A DNA stretch of 6,150 bases from Bacteroidales bacterium (lineage in GTDB: Bacteria > Bacteroidota > Bacteroidia > Bacteroidales > Muribaculaceae): contig JAUNCU010000003.1 in the NCBI GenBank assembly GCA_030526455.1, positions 28,939 through 35,088 of the forward strand. Reading direction: 5' to 3'. Shown piece after piece: positions 1-5,024 of the stretch. The position numbers and the translations under genes were made by a program. The first letter of the stretch is position 1; every line of letters begins with the position of its first letter. The notes beneath the pieces were generated by a model that had not been told where the DNA came from, searched no databases, and saw nothing but the letters and a program-made list of their open reading frames with translations.

Positions 1-1154
1 TTATTCAGGATATTACTATTAACATTGCGTCCTGTTTGAGTGGCCTGAAGCAGTTTGATAATGCAATTTCAATACTGAACACCATTAAAGATGCTAATAA
101 TTTACCTGCACCATACTATGTAAACCTTTCATACGCATATCTAATGAAAGACAACAATAAGGCTGTAAAAGAAGTGTGCTGTGAGGGTCTGAAAAAATAC
201 CCTAAAGACCAAGATATATTAGGCAATTTATTATTGGCTTTAAGTAACCTAGGTGCATATGAAGAGGCTTATTCTATGGCTGTCGAAAGGCTTAAATACA
301 ATAGAAACATCCATACAATTTGTGAAGTAGCAAATGTGTTATATAAAATTGCTGAAACAAATAAAAACAAAGATTTTCCTAAAGCAATAGAGTCGTACAA
401 AGGCGCTTTGACGCTGTATAAAGAGGCCGAGCAATTGAATCCACGTTACCAAGCAGCTTCTTACAATATTGCATTAATATTGTTCAAAATGAAAAGATTC
501 CAGGACTCTCAAAATCAAATCTCTAAAATACAACAGTTAGAAGGTGGCATGAATGTTGTATTAGTGACATATACTGCTAAAAATCTTTTATGGACCAGCG
601 ATTTCCAAAGGGGACTGGAATTTTGCGACAAATGGTTAAAACATTGGCCCGACTCAATAAATCTCCAAAGAGTACGAGCAGAGATTTTGGTTGACGGCTA
701 TGTCCTTGGTAAAGTAAACAAAGATGGGTATCGCATCATCGAGCGCTCTAGCCTTGATTTCTTTACCAACATCGTAAAAGACGGAGAAGCTTGCCTACCT
801 TCAGACATTGTCTATCTTTCAAAGATTCACTTTTGGATGGAAGATCAAGAAAAGATAAATTATGCCCTGAATTTGTTGCAAAAAAGTATGACTAAGTTTC
901 CAGATTATTGGCAATTTGATTACTATATTGCCCAGGCCTACTTGCATTGCGGATACAAAAAGCAAGCTCTACACTTTGCCCAAGAGAGCAACCGAAAAGC
1001 ACCTTGGAGAGAGACCACTTATAAACTATTAGCTAAAGTTTACAAGGAGACCTATCAGAGTGATACTGATTCTAATTACGTGAAATATTGTAAACTATTT
1101 GAAGAATATAATTCTCGAAAGATCGCATTGTACGACAGCTGTAAAACAGTATAA
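1..1154 (+). CDS. Tetratricopeptide-repeat protein, 5' end missing
   Basis: The reading frame is open from the first bases (first whole codon at 3) to a TAA at 1152-1154, giving 383 residues. A TTG at 36 could be read as a start, but the frame upstream of it already encodes TPR-like sequence, so I treat the gene as cut by the window edge. The visible part is almost all helical repeats of about 34 residues, roughly at 3-32, 35-69, 70-104, 105-150, 151-182, 183-219 and three or so weaker ones to about 350. Typical TPR positions are visible, for example 'YYVNLSYAYL' followed by 'GLKKYPKD', and 'EAEQLNPRY'. TPR solenoids bind proteins; no catalytic domain, signal peptide or membrane segment is visible here, though one could lie upstream. 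The gene is AT-rich (32-40% G+C in lines counted, against about 55% downstream), suggesting acquisition. The partner and role are unknown. Confidence 0.85.
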   Translation, partial: IQDITINIASCLSGLKQFDNAISILNTIKDANNLPAPYYVNLSYAYLMKDNNKAVKEVCCEGLKKYPKDQDILGNLLLALSNLGAYEEAYSMAVERLKYNRNIHTICEVANVLYKIAETNKNKDFPKAIESYKGALTLYKEAEQLNPRYQAASYNIALILFKMKRFQDSQNQISKIQQLEGGMNVVLVTYTAKNLLWTSDFQRGLEFCDKWLKHWPDSINLQRVRAEILVDGYVLGKVNKDGYRIIERSSLDFFTNIVKDGEACLPSDIVYLSKIHFWMEDQEKINYALNLLQKSMTKFPDYWQFDYYIAQAYLHCGYKKQALHFAQESNRKAPWRETTYKLLAKVYKETYQSDTDSNYVKYCKLFEEYNSRKIALYDSCKTV

Positions 1155-1376
1155 ATATCAGACTATCAAAAGTCACAAGAAACGTCCACTACAAATGGAG
1201 TGTCACTTGTTCAAGGGAATTAAGCTAATCTCTTATGACTGCCATGAAGTCTGTTGCACATAATCTTCTCATGCTTTATTTTGAAAACCAGAGAGTGGAT
1301 TCAGTTTTTGTTGAATCCTACATTTTCAAAAGGAGGTCCACTAAAGTGATAGCACACTGATATCCAACAACCCTCA
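1155..1376. other. AT-rich intergenic stretch with a doubtful 41-codon ORF
   Basis: These 222 bases lie between the TPR gene and the terminator. I see no tRNA, promoter box of the local type or clear gene. One plus-strand ORF (ATG at 1235, TGA at 1358-1360, 41 codons) begins 'MTAMKSVAHNLLMLYF' and ends in a basic tail. The 'A..AHNL' pattern vaguely resembles the C-terminal end of some DDE transposases, and the frame stays open only back to a stop at 1226-1228, so a decayed transposase tail is possible but unproven. An inverted repeat lies inside this ORF. An AGGAGG sequence at 1331-1336 has no useful start codon after it: the GTG at 1346 reads only four codons. Confidence 0.4.
1279..1331. repeat. 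Nested inverted repeat (9-bp outer, 7-bp inner arms)
   Basis: The outer arms TTTTGAAAA (1279-1287) and TTTTCAAAA (1323-1331) are perfect reverse complements. Inside them, GGATTCA (1297-1303) pairs perfectly with TGAATCC (1312-1318) around the 8-base loop GTTTTTGT. The internal loop between the two stems is asymmetric (9 and 4 bases). The structure could form in RNA or as a cruciform. There is no T-tract after it, so it is not an intrinsic terminator. Its AT-rich outer arm could arise by chance; the inner arm is more convincing. Confidence 0.45.
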
Positions 1377-1408
1377 GGCCCGGCACCGATTGGTGCTGGG
1401 CCTTTTTT
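1377..1408 (+). terminator. Strong intrinsic terminator
   Basis: An 11-bp stem, GGCCCGGCACC (1377-1387) with GGTGCTGGGCC (1392-1402), has one G-T (G-U in RNA) pair and a GATT loop, and is followed at once by six T residues (1403-1408). It is oriented to end plus-strand transcription. The nearest upstream gene, for the TPR protein, stops 222 bases earlier, so its transcript would carry a long 3' tail unless the doubtful ORF at 1235-1360 is real. Its very GC-rich stem marks the change from AT-rich to GC-rich DNA. Confidence 0.9.
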
Positions 1409-1422
1409 ATGGCTACGGGCAG

Positions 1423-1454
1423 TTTGGGCATGTGGGAAATAATTCGTAACTTCG
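1423..1454 (+). promoter_or_regulatory. Bacteroidota-type promoter of the thioredoxin-like gene
   Basis: A -33 box TTTG (1423-1426) is followed by a 20-base spacer and a -7 box TAACTTCG (1447-1454), which differs from TAnnTTTG at one position. Transcription would start near 1461 and give a leader of about 29 A-rich bases before the ATG at 1490. The same 20-base spacing occurs in the two promoters at 3794-3825 and 3864-3895. Because the promoter lies downstream of the ATG at 1409, it also argues against using that ATG as the start of the gene. Confidence 0.7.
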
Positions 1455-1489
1455 TGGCTCGAAAACATAACAAACAAATAATTACAGAT

Positions 1490-2476
1490 ATGAAAAAGAT
1501 TCTCGTTTCGATATTTGCCTCGGCTATGGCACTGACCGGTTTTGCCGGAGGCTACAAGATTGTGGTAGGCATGCCCGACGTGTCGCTGAACAACGCCACT
1601 GCCTATCTCACCAGTTACGACTCAGGCGACACCGTGGCCACAGCCACCGTGCACGGCAAGCGCTGCGTGATCAAGGGCAAGATTGAAGACTCGTTCTTCG
1701 CACGCCTCATCATCGACGGCAAGCGCTGCGGCATGATGGTGGAAGACGGCGAAATCAAGGTCGACTGGGCTACAAAGGTGGCATCGGGCGCTCCGCTGAA
1801 CGATTATCTCAACAACTTTGAGAAAACGCTGGAAACGGCCAGCAGCGAAGAAGAACTCGCCGGCGCATTCTACAAGGCTTTTGAAGAAAACAAAACCAAC
1901 GGCATCGGCCCATGGGCGTTCTACAACTACCTCATGTGCAAGCCCCTCACCTTGCCTCAACTGGAGGCGGAGTTGGCTAACGTGCCAGCATCCTACGCCG
2001 ACCTGAAGCGCGTGAAGAGCGCCATCAACAACGTGAAGGCACAGGCTCGCACTGCCGAGGGACAGATGTACACCGACTTCACCGTAACCCGCGAAGACGG
2101 TAGCACAGTGAAACTGAGCGACTACGTGGGCAAGGGCACTTACACCGTGGTCGACTTCTGGGCGAGTTGGTGTGGCCCATGCCGCCGCGAGATCCCTAAC
2201 CTGAAGGCGCTCTATGAGAAGTATAACGGCAAAGGCGTGAGTTTCCTCGGCGTGGCAGTGTGGGATGCGCCAGCCGACACCCACAAGGCCATCAAGCAAC
2301 TCGACATGCCTTGGCCAGTGATTGTGGGCAACAAGAAACTCACCGAACCCACCGACCTCTACGGCATCATGGGCATTCCCCACATCATCGTTTTCGACCC
2401 TGAAGGACGCATCATCTCACGCGGTCTCCAAGGCCAGAAACTCGCCGAAAAGGTAGACGCCTGCATGGCAAAATAA
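1490..2476 (+). CDS. Exported TlpA-like thioredoxin-fold protein
   Basis: This 328-residue protein is probably a thiol-disulfide oxidoreductase of the cell envelope. It starts with a signal peptide (two lysines, a hydrophobic core, likely cleavage after Ala19 of 'LTGFA'). Residues about 22-115 are beta-rich and resemble the DUF4369 domain that often precedes such thioredoxins in Bacteroidota; this match is less certain. A helical linker follows. The C-terminal AhpC/TSA-thioredoxin domain (about 195-328) has the active site WCGPC at 227-231 (Cys228, Cys231), preceded by 'VVDFWAS', and the conserved cis-proline Pro297 in 'GIPHIIVF'. Related proteins reduce or isomerise disulfides or support cytochrome c maturation; the substrate here is unknown. 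I chose ATG 1490 over the in-frame ATG 1409 because the latter abuts the upstream T-tract, lies before the promoter and would bury the signal peptide. The gene appears monocistronic. Confidence 0.92.
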   Translation: MKKILVSIFASAMALTGFAGGYKIVVGMPDVSLNNATAYLTSYDSGDTVATATVHGKRCVIKGKIEDSFFARLIIDGKRCGMMVEDGEIKVDWATKVASGAPLNDYLNNFEKTLETASSEEELAGAFYKAFEENKTNGIGPWAFYNYLMCKPLTLPQLEAELANVPASYADLKRVKSAINNVKAQARTAEGQMYTDFTVTREDGSTVKLSDYVGKGTYTVVDFWASWCGPCRREIPNLKALYEKYNGKGVSFLGVAVWDAPADTHKAIKQLDMPWPVIVGNKKLTEPTDLYGIMGIPHIIVFDPEGRIISRGLQGQKLAEKVDACMAK

Positions 2477-2504
2477 GAATTGCCAACAACCGACAATAAC
2501 ATCA

Positions 2505-2545
2505 ACGAGGGCTGAAGCAACTATGCTCCAGCCCTCGTTTCTTTT
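2505..2545 (+). terminator. Terminator after the thioredoxin-like gene
   Basis: A 14-bp stem pairs 2505-2518 with 2525-2538 with a single A-C mismatch and an AACTAT loop. It is followed by T-rich sequence (TTTCTTTT, through 2545). It lies 28 bases after the stop of the thioredoxin-like gene and 22 bases beyond the purT stop on the other strand. In the minus direction only a weak T-rich run follows the stem, so it is a good plus-strand terminator and may serve purT less efficiently. Confidence 0.85.
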
Positions 2546-2567
2546 ATGGATAAAGATTGATGTTCTT

Positions 2568-3761
2568 TTACTTTGCGGAGAGAACGTTGATTTTGAGTTT
2601 TGCGTAAGCGCGGTCGCACTTGGCTATGGCTTCTTCCACAGTGTCGGCAGTGGCGAGGATCACGCCCATGCGACGGTGTCCCTTCACTTCTGGTTTGCCA
2701 AAGATGCGAATGTCAACGCCTGGTTCTTCAAGCGCCTTGTCAACGTCTTCAAATTCCACACGGTTGCTGTCGCCCTCTACCACGATGGCTTTGCTGGCCG
2801 ATGGGCCGTAGAAGCGAATGGCGGGGATGGGCAGTCCCATCAGCGCACGAGCATGGAGGGCAAATTCGCTCATGTTTTGAGAAATCATGGTCACCATGCC
2901 AGTGTCGTGTGGACGTGGCGAAACTTCGCTGAAAATCACGTCGTCGCCCTTGATAAACATTTCCACACCAAAGATGCCGTAGCCACCGAGGGCGTCGGTC
3001 ACCTTCTTGGCAATTTCCTGCGCCTTGGCGATGGCTGCTGGCGCCATGGCCTGTGGCTGCCAAGAGTAGCGGTAGTCGCCGTCTTGCTGAATGTGGCCCA
3101 CAGGTTCGCAGAATTGTGTGCCCGCCACATTGCGCACGGTTAGCAGCGTGATTTCGTAGTCGAAATCCACGAAACCTTCCACAATCACGCGACCCGCACC
3201 AGCGCGGCCGCCTTCTTGCGAGATGTGCCATGCACGGTCGATGTCGGCTTCGGTCTTCACCACGCTCTGTCCGTGGCCCGACGAACTCATAATAGGCTTC
3301 ACTACGCAAGGAATGCCCACTTCCTGGATGGCCTGCTTAAATTCTTCCTCGGTGGAAGCGAAGCGATAGGGCGAGGTGGGAACGTCGAGGGTTTCGGCGG
3401 CCAAGCGGCGAATGCCCTCGCGATTCATCGTAAGAAGCGTGGCATTGGCTGTGGGAGTAACGTTGTAGCCCTCCTTTTCCAGTTCCACGAGCGTGGGGGT
3501 GGCGATGGCTTCCACCTCAGGAATAATGTGGTGGGGATTCACCTCCTTGATTGCAGCGCGCAATGCATCGCCGTCGAGCATACTGAATGATTTACTGCTT
3601 TGAGCCACCTGCATGGCTGGAGCGCCTTCATAGCGGTCGCATGCCACCACTTCCACGCCAAGGCGCACGAGTTCGATGGCCACTTCCTTGCCAAGTTCAC
3701 CACTGCCAAGAAGCATTGCCTTCTTGCCTATTTCGGTACCGAATGATCCAATTTTTGTCAT
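2568..3761 (-). CDS. purT: Formate-dependent phosphoribosylglycinamide formyltransferase (GAR transformylase 2)
   Basis: PurT, an ATP-grasp enzyme of the cytoplasm, makes formylglycinamide ribotide from GAR, formate and ATP, the third step of purine synthesis, without folate. The 397 residues align closely with E. coli PurT (392 residues) as I recall it, with nearly the same numbering. The N-terminal nucleotide-like fold has 'LLGSGELGKE' (17-26) and 'DRYEGAPAM'. ATP and substrate residues match: Arg114, Lys155, Glu195, Glu203, Mg ligands Glu267 and Glu279, and Asp286 in 'SPRPHD'; the C-terminal 'GKPE' and Arg-Arg pair are shifted by one. One departure is His163 in 'SSSGHGQ', where E. coli has Lys. 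The frame extends upstream to 3887, but ATG 3761 fits the family length and lies 33 bases below a good -7 box, whereas the longer version would run through that promoter. It stands alone, with no other purine gene in view. Confidence 0.97.
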   Translation of the reverse strand: MTKIGSFGTEIGKKAMLLGSGELGKEVAIELVRLGVEVVACDRYEGAPAMQVAQSSKSFSMLDGDALRAAIKEVNPHHIIPEVEAIATPTLVELEKEGYNVTPTANATLLTMNREGIRRLAAETLDVPTSPYRFASTEEEFKQAIQEVGIPCVVKPIMSSSGHGQSVVKTEADIDRAWHISQEGGRAGAGRVIVEGFVDFDYEITLLTVRNVAGTQFCEPVGHIQQDGDYRYSWQPQAMAPAAIAKAQEIAKKVTDALGGYGIFGVEMFIKGDDVIFSEVSPRPHDTGMVTMISQNMSEFALHARALMGLPIPAIRFYGPSASKAIVVEGDSNRVEFEDVDKALEEPGVDIRIFGKPEVKGHRRMGVILATADTVEEAIAKCDRAYAKLKINVLSAK

Positions 3762-3793
3762 GATCGTAAAAAAGGTAATTGTTGATTGTGTTA

Positions 3794-3825
3794 CAAAGTT
3801 ACTCCACCTTTGCATATTATACAAA
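3794..3825 (-). promoter_or_regulatory. Promoter of purT
   Basis: Read on the minus strand, TTTG (3825-3822) is followed by a 20-base spacer and TAACTTTG (3801-3794), a perfect match to the Bacteroidota -33/-7 pattern. Transcription would begin near 3787, leaving about 26 bases of AT-rich leader before the purT ATG at 3761. No riboswitch-like structure fits in so short a leader, so any purine control would act at the promoter. Confidence 0.82.
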
Positions 3826-3863
3826 TGAAAAATAACGCAAAAGCAACGCCGAGCATCGCTCAA

Positions 3864-3895
3864 TTTGCTTATGTTTGTGAAAATCACTAACTTTG
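3864..3895 (+). promoter_or_regulatory. Promoter of the secreted-protein gene at 3929
   Basis: TTTG (3864-3867), a 20-base spacer and TAACTTTG (3888-3895) form a perfect Bacteroidota promoter. It points away from the purT promoter; the two -33 boxes are 38 bases apart. Transcription would start near 3902, about 27 bases before the ATG. A small inverted repeat GAGC-ATC-GCTC (3851-3861) lies between the two promoters and could be a regulator site, though four-base arms prove little. Confidence 0.82.
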
Positions 3896-3928
3896 CATTA
3901 TAAAATCATTTAGAACCTATTATTCACA

Positions 3929-4822
3929 ATGAAGTATTATATTTTACGCATAACTCTTTTTTTGATTGTATCTGTATTCGCCCTGGAGATTTTTGCCCAG
4001 GAATCGGCCAATGAGGAATGGCGCTCGAAGATGCCGGTGCGCCGACTGCACAAGAAACCCGCACAGATAGTGGTAGACCCCGACGACAACACCACCTACT
4101 ATATTGAGCCTAAGGAAGAAAAGAAAACAAAAAAAGACGACAAGAAGCGCAAGCGTGAAGAAAAGGAGCAGCAGGACCGCATTGCACAATATCTGAAAAA
4201 GAAAGCGCAGGACGACCCTAATTTCGCCAAAGAGCAAGAAGCCAGAAAAGCGCGCCAAGCAGCGGCGCAGGCAAAACTCGACTCGCTTCTCGCCATTGAA
4301 TACACCATCGAAGAACTCGAATATGGCCCACAGCCACTGGTGTGGGTTGACGAACCCATCAGCGAATCGGTTGCGGAATTGAAAAACAAACTGAATGTGA
4401 CGCCCGACCGTGTGATGCCACGCAACGTGAGCATGGAGGTGACCAACAACGACATGTTTTTCTACTTCGACGTGGTGAACGGCTACCCACAGCCACTTCG
4501 CTTCCACGCACAGTATTACGCCGACGACCCCTTGGCAATTGAGAAGATAAGATTTGTGGTGAACGGCTTCAATTACTATTTCACACCAAGCGAATTGCCA
4601 AAAACCGGCAAAGACGGTCCACGCATGTATTGGGAAACCGTCGACGACAAATTGACGGCAGCCGACAAGGACTTGATCTACGCCCTCTCCCACGCCAGTT
4701 GGTCGCGCGTGGTGTTCATCGGCTCAGAAGGATTCAGCCACGTAAAGAAGTTCACCGACGACCAAATCCAAGACTTCTACGCAGTGCTCGCCCTCTACCT
4801 CAAGATGGGAGGAAAACTCTAA
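3929..4822 (+). CDS. Exported protein of unknown function with Lys/Glu-rich segment
   Basis: I do not recognise this 297-residue protein. It opens with a signal peptide (hydrophobic about 5-22, likely cleavage after Ala23 in 'EIFAQE'), so it should reach the periplasm or outer envelope; there is no lipoprotein cysteine, and I find no cysteine at all. Residues 61-124 are very rich in Lys, Glu, Asp, Arg, Gln and Ala ('EEKKTKKDDKKRKREEKEQQ'), probably a long charged helix or coiled coil. Residues about 125-297 look like a compact domain with many aromatic residues ('NNDMFFYFDVVNGYPQPLRF', 'FVVNGFNYYFTP') and a helical C-terminus. The ATG at 3929 fits the promoter and the signal peptide. It has its own promoter and terminator, shares a divergent control region with purT, and is of ordinary local base composition. 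The C-terminal domain may be a Bacteroidota-specific unnamed family. Confidence 0.88.
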   Translation: MKYYILRITLFLIVSVFALEIFAQESANEEWRSKMPVRRLHKKPAQIVVDPDDNTTYYIEPKEEKKTKKDDKKRKREEKEQQDRIAQYLKKKAQDDPNFAKEQEARKARQAAAQAKLDSLLAIEYTIEELEYGPQPLVWVDEPISESVAELKNKLNVTPDRVMPRNVSMEVTNNDMFFYFDVVNGYPQPLRFHAQYYADDPLAIEKIRFVVNGFNYYFTPSELPKTGKDGPRMYWETVDDKLTAADKDLIYALSHASWSRVVFIGSEGFSHVKKFTDDQIQDFYAVLALYLKMGGKL

Positions 4823-4854
4823 ACACCCAATCGACAATCATATCTCACCCACAT

Positions 4855-4889
4855 AAAGGATAGCCCACATTCTGGACTATCCTTTTTTT
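4855..4889 (+). terminator. Terminator after the secreted-protein gene
   Basis: AAAGGATAGCCCA (4855-4867) pairs with TGGACTATCCTTT (4873-4885), with one C-A mismatch, around the loop CATTC. A run of seven T residues (4883-4889) finishes it. It begins 33 bases after the stop of the upstream gene and isolates it from the ATPase gene. Confidence 0.88.
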
Positions 4890-4961
4890 GTCTTGCAAAT
4901 CACAGTGGTATTTCAGATTTTTTCCTCACCTGCAGCGAGAAAGATTGGCTGAAATGATGGG

Positions 4962-4977
4962 ATTTTTCAAGAAAAAT
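4962..4977. promoter_or_regulatory. Perfect inverted repeat in the ATPase promoter spacer
   Basis: ATTTTTC (4962-4968) and GAAAAAT (4971-4977) are perfect reverse complements separated by AA. The repeat ends three bases before the -7 box at 4981, so it lies where the spacer between -33 and -7 would be. A repressor bound here would block polymerase. Homopolymer-like arms make chance a real alternative. Confidence 0.35.
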
Positions 4978-4980
4978 GCG

Positions 4981-4988
4981 TATCTTTG
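4981..4988 (+). promoter_or_regulatory. -7 box of the AAA ATPase gene
   Basis: TATCTTTG matches TAnnTTTG perfectly, 36 bases before the ATG at 5025, giving a start near 4995 and a leader of about 30 AT-rich bases. At the expected -33 position (4957-4960) the sequence is ATGG rather than TTTG, so this promoter is probably weaker than the others or needs an activator. Confidence 0.6.
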
Positions 4989-5024
4989 GAAATTATATCA
5001 ACAACTATTGCATCAGGTGATATT

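Noticed and set aside
1331..1351. AGGAGG followed by GTG as a ribosome-binding site and gene start
   Set aside because: The GTG frame at 1346 ends after four codons, and Shine-Dalgarno sites are not generally used in Bacteroidota.
1622..2383. Minus-strand ORF of 253 codons inside the thioredoxin-like gene
   Set aside because: The plus strand has a signal peptide, WCGPC and a cis-proline. The antisense product is rich in His, Val and Ala without any family features, as expected for the shadow of a GC-rich gene.
2523..3143. Plus-strand ORF of 206 codons opposite purT
   Set aside because: It lies within a clear purT match on the other strand, has no promoter of the local type, and its beginning overlaps the terminator stem.
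3762..3887. A 42-residue N-terminal extension of PurT
   Set aside because: It would start upstream of a perfect promoter and has no counterpart in the family; the start at 3761 gives the same residue numbering as E. coli PurT.
3944..4693. Minus-strand ORF of 249 codons opposite the secreted-protein gene
   Set aside because: It encodes Phe/Leu/Val-rich sequence that is simply the complement of the Lys/Glu-rich stretch, and the plus frame has a promoter, signal peptide and terminator.
4823..5024. Possible small RNA or small gene between the secreted-protein and ATPase genes
   Set aside because: The stretch is accounted for by a terminator (4855-4889) and a promoter (to 4988); I see no convincing ORF or further stable structure apart from the short inverted repeats already listed.
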